In this document: positions 1 to 8,703 of the stretch, in pieces | Layout of the letters: each line of letters begins with the position of its first letter | Position numbering within the stretch: the stretch's first letter is position 1 | Source: Thermoflexibacter ruber | Lineage (GTDB): Bacteria > Bacteroidota > Bacteroidia > Cytophagales > Thermoflexibacteraceae | Reading direction: 5' to 3' | DNA length: 64,000 bases | Assembly (NCBI RefSeq): GCF_900113045.1 | Contig: NZ_FONY01000023.1 | Coordinates: 1-64,000, forward strand | Program-made: the position numbers and the translations under genes | Notes under the pieces: generated by a model | Seen by the model: the letters and a program-made list of their open reading frames with translations, nothing else | The model's database searches: none | Told to the model about the DNA's origin: nothing

Positions 1-317
1 ACCCTGACAAGGAAAAGATTTATGTGATTTGTGATAATGCACGATATTACAAAAATAAGCACTTACAAGAAAAATTGGCAAGTAGCAGGATAAAACAGCT
101 TTTCTTGCCTGCTTACTTGCCTAATCTTAATCTAATTGAAAGATTATGGAAATTTATGCGTAAAAAGGTCATTGATACTTGTTTTTATAGGAAGTTTCAA
201 GATTTCAAGGAAAAGGTCTGTGAGTTTTTTACCCATATTGCCCAATATAAGCAGGAATTAGAAACCTTAATTTCTTGGAATTTTCATATCCCTAAAACCA
301 AAACCAATTTTTATTGA
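1..317 (+). mobile_element. IS630-family transposase, C-terminal part (runs off the left edge)
   Basis: The reading frame is open from base 3 to the TGA at 315-317 and enters from outside the window, so only about the last 104 residues are present. The sequence CDNARYYKN followed by LPAYLPNLNLIERLW is the C-terminal signature of the IS630/Tc1-mariner DDE transposases: the second catalytic Asp lies in the CDNA motif and the third acidic residue in the LIERLW motif. Such enzymes cut and paste an IS element into TA dinucleotides. The TA-rich text just after the stop (316-326) is a plausible right boundary of the element, but the left end and terminal repeats are outside or not recognisable, so I cannot say whether the copy is intact. 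Confidence 0.88.
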
Positions 318-559
318 GTATATATAAATTTGGAGTAACAGATGCTAATTTTAAAAGGATGAATGAAGCAATAGACGAAATGGGAGCTAACTTTGGGAAA
401 GCAAAATTCTCTTATATTATGCCTAAAAACCAAGCCCATTTGATGGAAAAATACCTAAGAAGTTTGCATTATACCTCCACAGGGCAGTGGAGATTAGATG
501 GAATGAAAGTTCCTTTTCCTCATGATTTAAACACGGGGAAAAGAATTCCAAAACCTTAA
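314..559 (+). pseudogene. Fragment resembling a toxin C-terminal domain, probably cut off by the IS insertion
   Basis: The frame is open from base 296 and can begin only at a TTG (314) that overlaps the transposase stop. I therefore read it as the 3' end of a longer gene whose upstream part was separated by the IS630 insertion. The start IYKFGVTDANFKRM resembles the YKxGxT...R half of GIY-YIG nucleases of the T5orf172/Uri type. The later HLMEKYLRSLHY could hold the conserved Glu of that fold. This family assignment is my inference and is weak. The next gene follows after 11 bp, and an RHS core remnant lies at 2109-2246, so the fragment may be the variable C-terminal toxin of an RHS polymorphic toxin. 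Confidence 0.45.
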
Positions 560-570
560 AAATCACTTCA

Positions 571-1278
571 ATGAAAAAAAATATAGGAAGAACCTTATTT
601 TGGTTCAAAGATGGAGATGAGAAGCTTCATAAATTAGCTGATAAATATTTTGGTTTAGGCACTTTGCTCAATAGATTGATGAATGAAGTCTATATTGGTA
701 AAAAAATTATTTTTATTAATATTAATTTCTATTCAGAATTATCATATAAAATATATGATGGCTTACTAAAACATTATACCCATTTTGGTGGGCAAAATTT
801 GACTCATAATGCTGTTTTGGATTTTGAGATGTTCTATGCCTTAACAGAGGAAGAAAAAGAGCATTTTCTTTGGAAAAGAGGGTATGAGATTTTGCAAGAG
901 GCTGCTATTGTTATCAAGAATCCGTACTTGGCAGAGGCAAGCAAGTACGCATACCAAAAAGGGCTTGAAACTAATCTAAACCTTGATTTTAGGGTACTCG
1001 AAGTAGATATAATGCTTTATGATGTTCCTTTGAAAGCCTGTGTTTGGATACGTTTTACCAAAGAAGAAATGTACTCACAATTTACTTTGGAAAAAAATGG
1101 TATTATTATTTTTGAAAAACATTTGATGACTACTGTACATGGGGTTGAATTTTTCTTGGAGATGTATAAAAAGATAGAGGTAAAAGATAACATTATTCTA
1201 TTGAGAGGCGCAAAAGAAGCAAAATTACCAATGAAAATTCCTATTGAGGAAGAAATTGTAAAAGGCAAAGATTGGTAA
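571..1278 (+). CDS. Hypothetical protein, candidate immunity protein
   Basis: A 235-residue protein of no family I recognise. It has no signal peptide and no membrane segment, so it is probably cytosolic, and it is rich in aromatic and charged residues. It begins 11 bp after the toxin-like fragment and reads in the same direction, which is the usual position of the immunity gene of a polymorphic toxin. I infer the immunity role from position only. If the toxin part was disabled by the IS, this gene may now be an orphan that protects against neighbours. The 149 bp after it carry no gene except the promoter of the next operon. Confidence 0.5.
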   Translation: MKKNIGRTLFWFKDGDEKLHKLADKYFGLGTLLNRLMNEVYIGKKIIFININFYSELSYKIYDGLLKHYTHFGGQNLTHNAVLDFEMFYALTEEEKEHFLWKRGYEILQEAAIVIKNPYLAEASKYAYQKGLETNLNLDFRVLEVDIMLYDVPLKACVWIRFTKEEMYSQFTLEKNGIIIFEKHLMTTVHGVEFFLEMYKKIEVKDNIILLRGAKEAKLPMKIPIEEEIVKGKDW

Positions 1279-1402
1279 GAGTATGTTTAAATTACCGTTT
1301 GCGATAGATTTGAGCAATTTTCACTTCCGTTTTCTCAACCTTCAGCACTTCGGCAAGACTTAAAAAAGTCAAAAATAAATATAGGTTTAGCCTTAAAATC
1401 TG

Positions 1403-1410
1403 TAACTTTG
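1403..1410 (+). promoter_or_regulatory. Bacteroidota -7 element of the toxin-antitoxin operon
   Basis: TAACTTTG matches the Bacteroidota housekeeping -7 consensus TAnnTTTG and lies 17 bp before the antitoxin ATG. It gives the small TA operon its own promoter, which is usual for such modules. Confidence 0.6.
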
Positions 1411-1427
1411 ACAAAATTAGATAGACT

Positions 1428-1640
1428 ATGAAAGCATTAGAATTCTCAACAGTAATTGATACCACTCGTCAAATAGAAATTCCTCAAAATTACTGGAATC
1501 TGCTTTCCAAGCAGTCCAAGGTAAGAATTATCATACTGATAGATGAGCCTGAAAAAGAAGCAGAAGACTGGGATAAACTAACAGCACAACAATTTTTAGA
1601 AGGCTATGCCGCAGAAGATGCTATGTATGATAAACTATAA
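1428..1640 (+). CDS. Antitoxin of a MazF/PemK-type pair
   Basis: A 70-residue protein with a short beta-rich N-terminus (FSTVIDTTRQIEIPQNYW) that resembles AbrB/SpoVT-like or Phd-type antitoxins of Bacteroidota. Its acidic C-terminus, with many Glu and Asp and a final YDKL, would suit binding to a basic toxin surface. The gene is followed after 11 bp by a PemK-like toxin gene. In such pairs the antitoxin normally binds the toxin and represses the shared promoter. Assignment rests mainly on gene order and size. The exact antitoxin family is uncertain. Confidence 0.75.
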   Translation: MKALEFSTVIDTTRQIEIPQNYWNLLSKQSKVRIIILIDEPEKEAEDWDKLTAQQFLEGYAAEDAMYDKL

Positions 1641-1651
1641 ATCTGCCTCTT

Positions 1652-1975
1652 ATGTATCGCTTTGGAGATATGGTATTGATAGCTTTCCCTTACTCTAATA
1701 ATGAAGGAAACAAAAAGCGACCCGCACTTGTGCTTTTAGATGCAGGAGATGATGATGTACTCTTGGCAAGAGTTACCAGTCAATATACTAATACAAATTT
1801 TGATGTAGAGATTAACGAATGGCAACAAGCGGGTTTATTAGTTCCTTCGTATGTTCGTTTGCATAAACTTGCTACTCTTGAAAAAGTCTTAATAGACAGA
1901 CGATTGGGGTATCTATCGTCCAATGACTTATCAAAGGTAGCGTCAAAACTCAATGAAATTTTTGGCGATTTGTAA
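1652..1975 (+). CDS. MazF/PemK-type endoribonuclease toxin
   Basis: A 107-residue protein with the PemK/MazF fold signature at its start: YRFGDMVLIAFPYSNNEGNKKRP, that is GDxVLxxFPxxx...KxRP, followed by ALVLL. The KRP region and the following Thr/Ser (VTSQYT near residue 42) match the active-site area of ribosome-independent mRNA interferases. The length is typical of the family. It is the second gene of a two-gene operon with the 70-residue antitoxin. No truncation is evident, so the pair is probably functional. Confidence 0.88.
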   Translation: MYRFGDMVLIAFPYSNNEGNKKRPALVLLDAGDDDVLLARVTSQYTNTNFDVEINEWQQAGLLVPSYVRLHKLATLEKVLIDRRLGYLSSNDLSKVASKLNEIFGDL

Positions 1976-2108
1976 GATTTATTCCTTACTTGCTCATTAT
2001 TGGCGTATAAGTATATAAAGATAAGAAGTAAGCTATTATTTGTTGATAACCAATATTTTATAGCTAAGTAAATAAATCTTACCTTTTCATTCCAGATTCC
2101 TAATTTAG

Positions 2109-2246
2109 TCTTTCGGCTTGGGCATGAAGGGCTTGGATTATGTGCAGACGGCGAGTAAGGAGAATAAATGGCAGTTCAATGGAAAAGAAAAGCAGACCGA
2201 ACTTGGGCTACACCACTATGATTTCAATTTACCCTCATTCATCTAA
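2109..2246 (+). pseudogene. RHS-repeat core remnant
   Basis: The only open stretch in this frame reads GMKGLDYVQTASKENKW, then QFNGKEKQTELGLHHYDF, then a stop at 2244-2246. The motif KWQFNGKEKQTELGLHHYDF is the hallmark of the RHS-repeat-associated core of Bacteroidota, just before the variable toxin tip. There is no start or upstream RHS body: a stop lies at 2106-2108. The C-terminus leaves the consensus after HYDF, where GARxYD is expected. This is a decayed fragment and shows that an RHS locus once occupied this area. Confidence 0.85.
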
Positions 2247-2401
2247 TCAGAAACAAGCCTTTACTTATGTATGAAGTTTTTTTATAATATTATCGAAACC
2301 TCCTGTTAGTCCGAATTTGCAATGCGGATGTCCTTTATCAACTCTTTGTAATCCGACTTTATTTTGGGTTTATAACCATGCCTTTTCATTTCAGATTTTT
2401 A

Positions 2402-2454
2402 TTTTCGCCTTTGTTGATATTGAACGCAGCATGCAATGCTAACAAAGGCGAAAA
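2402..2454. repeat. Perfect 14-bp inverted repeat (hairpin)
   Basis: The arms TTTTCGCCTTTGTT (2402-2415) and AACAAAGGCGAAAA (2441-2454) are exact complements around a 25-nt spacer. The right arm is followed by a mixed sequence and no long T-run, and no gene stops close upstream. It may be a small mobile palindrome or a degraded terminator rather than an active terminator. Confidence 0.6.
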
Positions 2455-2530
2455 CTTTAGAAAAACTTTATTATATGAAAATAGAATATCGAGCTAATAA
2501 AACCAAAACCCTGATGAGATTAACTACAAT

Positions 2531-2620
2531 ATGGGAAGAGAGTAAAGTCTTTGATTATCAAGAAGTCTCTCCTCTTTTGGGGAAAGATTTAGATAGGGGC
2601 AAAAGGCTGTTTTAATTTGC
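2531..2620 (+). repeat. Dispersed repeat, copy 1 (inverted relative to copy at 47276-47364)
   Basis: About 90 bp, including TTTGATTATCAAGAA and GGGGAAAGATTTAGATAGGGGC, recurs with a few mismatches and a small gap on the opposite strand near 47.3 kb. The repeat has CTCTCC...GGGGAAAG text of the kind found as short intergenic repeats in many Bacteroidota genomes. It also encodes a short open stretch ending at TAA (2613-2615), which I do not regard as a gene. Confidence 0.75.
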
Positions 2621-2672
2621 TTTATTACTTAATTCATTAGAAATTTAAACATAATTTTAGGCAAATATTTTG

Positions 2673-2680
2673 TATTTTTG
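2673..2680 (+). promoter_or_regulatory. Bacteroidota -7 element upstream of the glycosyltransferase
   Basis: TATTTTTG matches TAnnTTTG and ends 22 bp before the ATG at 2703. No clear -33 TTG was identified. Confidence 0.5.
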
Positions 2681-2702
2681 CTAAAACATTGATGAATCGC
2701 TT

Positions 2703-3593
2703 ATGCCATTTTTCTCTATTGTTATTCCTACTTATAACCGAGCGCATCTCATCGTGCCTACTATCCAGTCCGTCCTTGCCCAAGACTTCCCCGACTTTGA
2801 AATTTTAATCATAGACGATGGTAGTACAGATGACACCGAAGAAGTCATAGAAACTGTATTTGGACATCATGAGAAAATTTATTACATCAGAAAGAAAAAC
2901 GAGGAGAGGTCTATTGCTCGAAATACTGGCTTCCATTTAGCAAAAGGAGAATACGTTGTTTTTTTTGATTCAGATGACTTGCTTCTCCCCCATTATTTAA
3001 CTACTCTGTATGAAGCTATAGAAAAGTATCCTGAATGTAATTTCTTTGCTACCAAATACCAGATAGCTACTGATGGCGAAGTTGCTATGAACGAAATCAA
3101 GGACTTAGCAGAAGGCTTTTATGATTATCGCCTTTTGCTCAAGGGGAGTATTTTGGGGACGATGGTATGTGTAAAACGGCAAATTCCTAATTTCTGTCCA
3201 TTCCCTCCTGAGTTCAATATGTGTGAGGATTGGATTTTTAACATGCTAAATCTAAGAGAAAATAAAATCTATTTGATTGATAAAGTGGGAATAACGATTG
3301 TTAATCATAATACTCGCTCTATGGCAAACAACCAAAAAGCTATAGAAGGACGACTAAAAGCAATGCAATTTATTAAGGAAAAAATATCGTTTTTGCCACA
3401 AGAAGCAAAAGAACTTACAGGCTATTCCTATTATTTTTGTGCTACCCACAGTTATATAGAGGGCAAAAGAAAACAAGCCCTCATTTTTTGGTTTAAAACG
3501 ATTAAAAATTTAGGCATACAAACAAGCACTATCTTACTGTTTATCAAAATACTGATAGGCAAAAAACTGATAAACAAGGTACGGAAAAGATGA
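2703..3593 (+). CDS. Family 2 glycosyltransferase
   Basis: A 296-residue GT-A-fold enzyme that transfers a sugar from a nucleotide sugar to an acceptor, probably in cell-surface polysaccharide synthesis. The N-terminus SIVIPTYNRAHLI and the nucleotide-binding DDGSTDDT (residues 38-45) are classical. The metal-binding DSDD is at residues 89-92, and the CEDW motif near residue 170 supplies the likely catalytic base region. The C-terminal 80 residues are basic and hydrophobic (a membrane-association region) without a clear transmembrane helix. It stands alone next to the accessory scar, so its pathway is unknown. It is convergent with the next gene, with only 7 bp between the stops. Confidence 0.9.
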   Translation: MPFFSIVIPTYNRAHLIVPTIQSVLAQDFPDFEILIIDDGSTDDTEEVIETVFGHHEKIYYIRKKNEERSIARNTGFHLAKGEYVVFFDSDDLLLPHYLTTLYEAIEKYPECNFFATKYQIATDGEVAMNEIKDLAEGFYDYRLLLKGSILGTMVCVKRQIPNFCPFPPEFNMCEDWIFNMLNLRENKIYLIDKVGITIVNHNTRSMANNQKAIEGRLKAMQFIKEKISFLPQEAKELTGYSYYFCATHSYIEGKRKQALIFWFKTIKNLGIQTSTILLFIKILIGKKLINKVRKR

Positions 3594-3600
3594 AATACCC

Positions 3601-4101
3601 TCAGGCGTTTACTTCATGCTTAAAATATTTGGCTAACCAAGTTTGGTAGGCAGGTACTTGCCAATGCGTATCTAAGTCTTTTTTACTCTGAACAGTATTA
3701 TTGAATACCAAAGTTTCAGACAAAAACTCTCCTCTGTCAATTTTTTCCTTTAATTCCTTACTTTTTAGAGTCTTAATTTGTCCATTTTCCCAATAAGCAA
3801 TGGTAAGTCTATCAAACAGTTTCAAACCAAACTCTTGCTCTATATGTCTAATAACAGCTACAGACTTATCTATGGAGCAGCCACTTGGCTCATAGTGGTC
3901 TTGATTGACAGCCAATATGATAAATCGGTGATAAAGAATTTGATACGAAGCTTGGAGCGGGTGTTGATGGGCTTCCCAGTTTTGAGTGAAGTAACGAAGT
4001 GCAAAATCTATAGTTTCTATTTCTGAAGCCTCTAAGAGTCTATCCGATTGGTAAATCCAAATACGGCTATGTACTGGTAATTGCTCAAATGGTATAAACA
4101 T
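3601..4101 (-). CDS. Conserved Bacteroidota protein of unknown function
   Basis: A 166-residue cytosolic protein that resembles a family found widely in Bacteroidota, sometimes mislabelled as an ABC transporter ATPase although it has no Walker motifs. Visible features are a conserved-looking start (FIPFEQLPVHSRIWIYQSDR), the internal GCSIDKSVAVIRHIEQEF, and a C-terminus ending in LAKYFKHEVNA. The Cys-Ser-Ile-Asp motif near residue 79 is the only likely functional residue cluster. It lies just downstream of the Fe-S protein gene on the same strand (gap about 97 bp) and could share its transcript. Confidence 0.75.
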   Translation of the reverse strand: MFIPFEQLPVHSRIWIYQSDRLLEASEIETIDFALRYFTQNWEAHQHPLQASYQILYHRFIILAVNQDHYEPSGCSIDKSVAVIRHIEQEFGLKLFDRLTIAYWENGQIKTLKSKELKEKIDRGEFLSETLVFNNTVQSKKDLDTHWQVPAYQTWLAKYFKHEVNA

Positions 4102-4135
4102 ATTGATAATGAGTTTTCTATCTTTCTAACAGAAA

Positions 4136-4171
4136 AGATATGCCCTCAAGCAGGTGCTTTCAGACATATCT
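4136..4171 (-). terminator. Possible terminator after the Fe-S protein gene
   Basis: Read on the minus strand, the short arms AGATATG and CATATCT (7 bp) enclose 22 nt and are followed by TTTTCT. The stem is weak, so transcription may continue into the next gene. Confidence 0.3.
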
Positions 4172-4198
4172 CATAAACCTATTAAACCTTATCTACCT

Positions 4199-4999
4199 TT
4201 ATAAACCCTGTGCAGAGGCGATAAGTTCAGATAAATCGTAAACTTTTATTTCTGCTTCTTTTTCTTTGCGTTTTACACCGTCTATCATCATGGTCATGCA
4301 AAAAGGACAAGCTACTGCTATCGTATCTGCCTTGGTTGCTATAGCATCTTCTATGCGCTCGTGATTGATTTCTTTTTTGCCTTTCTCGGCTTCCTTGAAC
4401 ATCTGCGCTCCGCCTGCTCCACAGCAAAGTCCGTTCTTTTTGCTTCTTTTCATCTCTACCAAGTCAGCATCAAGGCTTTCTAAGAGCTTCCTTGGGGCTT
4501 CGTAAATATCGTTGGCTCTGCCCAGATAGCAGGAATCGTGGTAGGTGATGCGTTTGCCTTTAAAATCTCCTCCTTCTTTGAGCTTGATTTTTCCCTTGTC
4601 TATGAGTTCTTGTAAAAAAACGGAGTGATGTACCACCTCGTAAGTACCTCCTAAAGAGGGATATTCATTTTTTAGCGTATTAAAGCAATGAGGGCAAGCT
4701 GTAACTATCTTTTTTACTCCGTATCCGTTAAGCACTTGGATATTACTAATTGCCTGCATTTCAAAGAGAAACTCATTTCCAGCACGCTTAGCAGGGTCGC
4801 CTGTGCAAATCTCCTCTGTACCAAGCACCGCAAAGCTAATACCCACCTGATTCAAAATCTTTATCATAGACCAAGTTACGCGCTTGTAGCGGTCATCAAA
4901 AGCACCTGCACAACCTACCCAAAAAAGAATTTCTGGAGTTTTTCCTTGTGAGGCAAGCTCAGCCATAGTAGGTATTTGTATCTTATTTTCGGTCATCAT
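4199..4999 (-). CDS. CCG-domain (Fe-S)-binding oxidoreductase subunit (heterodisulfide-reductase B-like)
   Basis: A 266-residue protein with two cysteine-rich CCG domains, as in the C-terminal part of glycolate-oxidase Fe-S subunits, LutA and HdrB. The first domain shows VGCAGAFDDR (about residues 28-37), CPHC (C102, C105) and C157. The second has the paired CCGAGG (C192, C193) and CPFC (C231, C234). Such proteins take part in electron transfer, often next to a ferredoxin-like partner with two 4Fe-4S clusters. That partner is not in this window on this strand. The start is a double ATG. The true substrate is unknown. Confidence 0.85.
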   Translation of the reverse strand: MMTENKIQIPTMAELASQGKTPEILFWVGCAGAFDDRYKRVTWSMIKILNQVGISFAVLGTEEICTGDPAKRAGNEFLFEMQAISNIQVLNGYGVKKIVTACPHCFNTLKNEYPSLGGTYEVVHHSVFLQELIDKGKIKLKEGGDFKGKRITYHDSCYLGRANDIYEAPRKLLESLDADLVEMKRSKKNGLCCGAGGAQMFKEAEKGKKEINHERIEDAIATKADTIAVACPFCMTMMIDGVKRKEKEAEIKVYDLSELIASAQGL

Positions 5000-5112
5000 A
5001 TTTTTTGTTGCAATCTTTTTATGCCTTGTTTGTTGGCTCTAAATTAAATCAAAATTCTTTGGAATAGAAAAGTTTTGAGGAAAAGTGTTTCTTATAATCG
5101 TTATTTTTCTTA

Positions 5113-8025
5113 TTAAATTCTTTCGTTTTTCATCTCCTCCCGTAAAAACAGCGCAGTGTGGCTATTTTTGTGCTTAGCTACCTCCTCGGGAGTGCCTTCG
5201 CAGACAATCGTACCACCACCCTCTCCGCCCTCAGGACCCATGTCTATAATATGGTCTGCAACCTTGATGATGTCCAAGTTATGCTCTATGATGAGAACCG
5301 TATTACCCTTGTCTGTCAGCTTGTTAAGTACGTCCAAAAGGTGTTCTATGTCTTGGAAGTGCAAGCCTGTGGTTGGCTCGTCCAAGATGTAAAGCGTTTT
5401 TCCTGTGTCTTTTTTGGAGAGTTCTGTGGCGAGTTTTACTCGCTGGGCTTCTCCGCCTGAGAGCGTAGTGGCGTGTTGCCCAAGCGTGATGTAACCCAAA
5501 CCTACGTCATTGAGTGTCTTTAACTTGCGGTAAATTTTGGGCATTGCCTCAAAAAATTCTAAGGCATTTTCTACTGTCATGTCGAGTACATCAGAGATGG
5601 ATTTGCCTTTGAAGCGCACCTCTAAGGTTTCTCTGTTGTAGCGTTTGCCCTTGCAGTTTTCGCAGTCCACGAGTACATCGGGTAGGAACTCCATTTCTAT
5701 GGTTTTTTTGCCTGCACCTTCGCAAGTTTCGCATCTGCCACCTTTCACATTGAAAGAGAAACGACCTGATTTGTAGCCTCTTATCTTTGATTCGGGTAGT
5801 TCAGCAAAAAGATTTCTGATGTCGGTAAACATCTCGGTATAGGTCGCAGGATTGGAGCGTGGTGTTCTCCCTATGGGCGATTGGTCTATTTCTATCACCT
5901 TGTCCAAGTGCTCCAGTCCCTCTATGTTTTCAAAGGGAAGTGGGTCTTTTTTTGCCCTAAAAAAGTGTTTATTCAAAATTGGATACAAGGTTTCGTGAAT
6001 TAGAGAGGATTTTCCGCTTCCCGATACGCCTGTAATGCAAATCATCTTGCCCAAAGGAAGTTTTAAAGTTACGTTTTTGAGATTATGTCCTGTGGCATTT
6101 TTTAGTACAATAAACTTCCCATTGCCCTTGCGTCTTTCTTTGGGAATGGCTATTTTTTGTGTTCCATTCAGATAATTAGCTGTTTGAGAGTGTTTGGTCA
6201 AAAAAACTGGGGGACTTCCCTCTGCGACTACTCGCCCTCCATGTACGCCTGCTCCTGCCCCAATGTCCAAAATGTAGTCCGAAGCCAACATCATATCTTT
6301 ATCGTGTTCCACCACAATTACCGAGTTTCCCAAATCTCTCAAATCTTGCAATGCTTTGATTAGCTTTTCGTTATCTCTTTGGTGAAGCCCTATGCTTGGT
6401 TCGTCTAAAATATACAAAACGCCAACTAATTGCGTACCTATTTGTGTAGCCAACCTAATTCTTTGCGCTTCTCCTCCCGAAAGTGTTTTCATTTGGCGGT
6501 CTAATGTCAAGTAATCCAACCCCACGCCTAACAAAAAGCCCACTCTTTTGTTAATTTCCTTCATCACTTCGCTTGCGATTGCTTTCTGCTTTTCAGAAAA
6601 TTGGGGTTCTGCATTCCTGAACCAATCTGCCAACTGGTTGATGTCCATTTGTGCCAACTCTGAAATATTTTTTCCTACTATTTTGAAGTGCAAAGCTTCT
6701 TTTTTTAGCCTCATGCCGTTGCAAGTAGGGCAAGTTTGCGCAACCATGAACTCATTTGCCCATTCTACCATTTTGTCAGTACCGTATTGATATTGGTCTT
6801 TTACGAAATTAATTACCCCGTTAAACTTGGTAGTCCACTCTGTTCCAGGGTATTTCACCGAAGGCACATTGACTTCTAAATCAGAACCATACAAAATTTC
6901 ATGGATAATTTCTGCAGGAATTTTTTTAATTGGCGTGGTCAAACTCAGTTTGTGTTGTTTCAAAAGCGATTCTAATTGCTTGAAAATCCATATTTCCCGA
7001 TACTCTCCAATGGGTGCAATTCCCCCTTGCGAAATACTTAAACTGTCGTCAGGAATGACGGATTCTTTGGTGATTTCTTCTATATAACCCAAGCCGTTGC
7101 ACGTTTCGCAAGCTCCATAAGGAGAGTTGAAAGAGAACAAGTTAGGAGCTGGTTCGTTGTAGGCAATGCCCGAAGTAGGACACATCAAAAATTTAGAAAA
7201 AAAGCGAGTTTTTCCGTTTTCGTCTAAGGTAAGCATAATTCCGTTGCCTTCTTTTAAGGCTGTGCGAACCGAATTGGCAACTCTGGTGCGTTCTGTTTCT
7301 TTGGGGACAACCCTATCTACCACAATCTCAATATCATGGATTACGTAGCGGTCAAGTTGCATCTTGGGCTTGATGTCCTGCACTTCACCGTCCACACGCA
7401 CTTTGGTATAGCCTTTTTTGCTAATTTCTACGAACAGTTCTCGGTAGTGTCCCTTGCGACCTTGTACTACGGGAGCAAGCAAGACCAATTTCTGTCCCTT
7501 AAAAGTTTCAATAATGTAATCAATAATCTGGTCTTCTGACCATTTTACCATCTTTTCACCTGTAATGTAAGAAAAAGCCTCGCCAGCACGAGAAAAAAGC
7601 AGTCGCATGAAATCATAAATCTCTGTAACTGTGCCAACTGTACTGCGTGGATTTTTAGAAGTGGTTTTTTGCTCAATGGAAATCACAGGGCTGAGTCCAT
7701 TGATTTTGTCCACATCAGGGCGTTCCATGTCGCCAATAAAGCCACGCGCATAAGAAGAGAAACTCTCCATGTACCGCCTTTGCCCTTCGGCATAGATAGT
7801 GTCAAAAGCCAGAGAAGACTTCCCACTCCCACTTATCCCCGTGATAACCACTAACTTATTGCGGGGTATAAAGACATCTATATTTTTGAGATTGTTTTCC
7901 CTTGCTCCAAAGATTTCTATAAATTCCTCTGGCGAGGGGTTAGATGGTTGGATAGTTGAATTATTCTTTGAATTAATTGTTGTTTGATTATTGTTAATTG
8001 ATAATTGTTTCTTTTTTGCTGACAT
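5113..8025 (-). CDS. uvrA: Excinuclease ABC subunit A
   Basis: The 970-residue damage-recognition ATPase of nucleotide excision repair, which loads UvrB on damaged DNA. Walker A of the first ABC half is GISGSGKS (residues 63-70) and that of the second is GVSGSGKSS. Both signature motifs, [14 protein letters not shown] and [14 protein letters not shown], are present, as are the Walker B sequences [11 protein letters not shown] and [11 protein letters not shown]. Zinc-binding Cys pairs are visible in CETCNG, CPTCNG and CETCEG...CENCKG. The length agrees with the family, allowing for a low-complexity N-terminal extension of about 30 residues rich in Asn, Gln, Ser and Thr before [15 protein letters not shown]. 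The start is therefore a little uncertain. The gene appears monocistronic. Confidence 0.98.
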   Translation of the reverse strand: MSAKKKQLSINNNQTTINSKNNSTIQPSNPSPEEFIEIFGARENNLKNIDVFIPRNKLVVITGISGSGKSSLAFDTIYAEGQRRYMESFSSYARGFIGDMERPDVDKINGLSPVISIEQKTTSKNPRSTVGTVTEIYDFMRLLFSRAGEAFSYITGEKMVKWSEDQIIDYIIETFKGQKLVLLAPVVQGRKGHYRELFVEISKKGYTKVRVDGEVQDIKPKMQLDRYVIHDIEIVVDRVVPKETERTRVANSVRTALKEGNGIMLTLDENGKTRFFSKFLMCPTSGIAYNEPAPNLFSFNSPYGACETCNGLGYIEEITKESVIPDDSLSISQGGIAPIGEYREIWIFKQLESLLKQHKLSLTTPIKKIPAEIIHEILYGSDLEVNVPSVKYPGTEWTTKFNGVINFVKDQYQYGTDKMVEWANEFMVAQTCPTCNGMRLKKEALHFKIVGKNISELAQMDINQLADWFRNAEPQFSEKQKAIASEVMKEINKRVGFLLGVGLDYLTLDRQMKTLSGGEAQRIRLATQIGTQLVGVLYILDEPSIGLHQRDNEKLIKALQDLRDLGNSVIVVEHDKDMMLASDYILDIGAGAGVHGGRVVAEGSPPVFLTKHSQTANYLNGTQKIAIPKERRKGNGKFIVLKNATGHNLKNVTLKLPLGKMICITGVSGSGKSSLIHETLYPILNKHFFRAKKDPLPFENIEGLEHLDKVIEIDQSPIGRTPRSNPATYTEMFTDIRNLFAELPESKIRGYKSGRFSFNVKGGRCETCEGAGKKTIEMEFLPDVLVDCENCKGKRYNRETLEVRFKGKSISDVLDMTVENALEFFEAMPKIYRKLKTLNDVGLGYITLGQHATTLSGGEAQRVKLATELSKKDTGKTLYILDEPTTGLHFQDIEHLLDVLNKLTDKGNTVLIIEHNLDIIKVADHIIDMGPEGGEGGGTIVCEGTPEEVAKHKNSHTALFLREEMKNERI

Positions 8026-8064
8026 GGTGATTTTTTGATTAAGTAGAGTAGATTAGTCTTTTAA

Positions 8065-8113
8065 GTGAAAACACGTAAAAGAAGGAATATAGTACCTCTG
8101 TACGTATTTTCAC
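8065..8113. repeat. Inverted repeat GTGAAAAyACGTA
   Basis: Arms GTGAAAACACGTA (8065-8077) and TACGTATTTTCAC (8101-8113) pair with one mismatch around 23 nt. It sits 40 bp upstream of uvrA and could be an operator or a small mobile palindrome. Confidence 0.5.
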
Positions 8114-8142
8114 GTGCAGAGCAAAAATCTATAAAAATTATC

Positions 8143-8206
8143 TTACCACGAAGGCACAGAGAAATTTTAAAATACAAATCTTAGTAGCTCTGTGGCTTAG
8201 TGATAA
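8143..8206. repeat. Small palindromic repeat (ACCACGAAGGCACAGAG type)
   Basis: TTACCACGAAGGCACAGAG (8143-8161) is matched on the other strand by CTCTGTGGCTTAGTGATAA (8188-8206) with three mismatches. The text ACCAC-AAG-CACAGAG ... CTCTGTG-CTTAGTGGT belongs to a widespread class of short intergenic palindromes in bacterial genomes. It is probably a non-autonomous mobile element. Confidence 0.65.
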
Positions 8207-8648
8207 AAAATATAAACAAGGAAGTGATTGATATGGTTTTTAGCAAAAATAAGGAAAAAACATGAGTTTTAAAGAAAAAATAAATAAAACGGTTCGCCGT
8301 AGCGATTGTAAGGAGTGAATTAAGAATTGAAAAATAGATTCAAGCAGGATTATTTGAAAAATAAATTCTCTAAAAACCGCTAAAAAATAAATCAAATCGT
8401 GTGAATGCCTCAAACTCAAATCAAAGGATATAAGTGCCGCTTTATATATTTTTCAACTGATGCTGACACTGAAAAGCAACAGGGTCAGGGTAGAGAGTAC
8501 TATCTAATCCCTTCTTTTACAAACATTTTTCCGTTGAGGTCATTATAAAGACTACGATAATGCTCTAACGTTGAGGGACTTCTACTCCTATTCTGATAAT
8601 TACAAATCCTCTCTCACTGTATAACTAAATAAAATTTTTGAAAAAATT

Positions 8649-8689
8649 TGTGCAATCAAATAATTGCATTTATATTTGCAATCAAATAG
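8649..8689 (+). promoter_or_regulatory. Promoter with overlapping putative ArsR operator
   Basis: The -7 element TATATTTG (8672-8679) has a TTG (8649-8651) about 20 bp upstream. The 12-mer TGCAATCAAATA occurs twice, at 8652-8663 and 8678-8689, and the first copy also forms the palindrome TGCAAT-N6-ATTGCA (8652-8669). Both copies frame the promoter, which fits autorepression by the ArsR protein encoded 15 bp downstream. Confidence 0.6.
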
Positions 8690-8703
8690 TAGTATAAAAC
8701 AAA

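Larger units (their letters stand above)
1976..2702. other. 727-bp accessory gap with gene remnants and repeats
   Basis: No intact gene is visible. The gap holds an RHS core remnant (2109-2246), a palindromic hairpin (2402-2454), a dispersed repeat shared with 47276-47364 (2531-2620) and the promoter of the next gene (2673-2680). The remaining text, including 2250-2400 with its GTCCGAATTTGCAATGCGGA segment, shows nothing I can assign. Confidence 0.7.
8026..8703. other. 678-bp intergenic region between divergent uvrA and the ArsR operon
   Basis: It contains two palindromic elements (8065-8113 and 8143-8206) and the promoter/operator of the next operon (8649-8689). A minus-strand TATTTTTG (CAAAAATA at 8244-8251) could serve uvrA. 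An ATG-started frame at 8405-8548 would encode 47 residues (MPQTQIKGYKCRFIYFSTDA at its start). I do not recognise it and regard it as a doubtful gene or a remnant. Confidence 0.5.

Noticed and set aside
5156-7987. Several plus-strand frames of 60-100 codons inside uvrA
   Set aside because: All lie opposite the strongly conserved uvrA frame, have no ribosome site or promoter and are shadows of its codon use.
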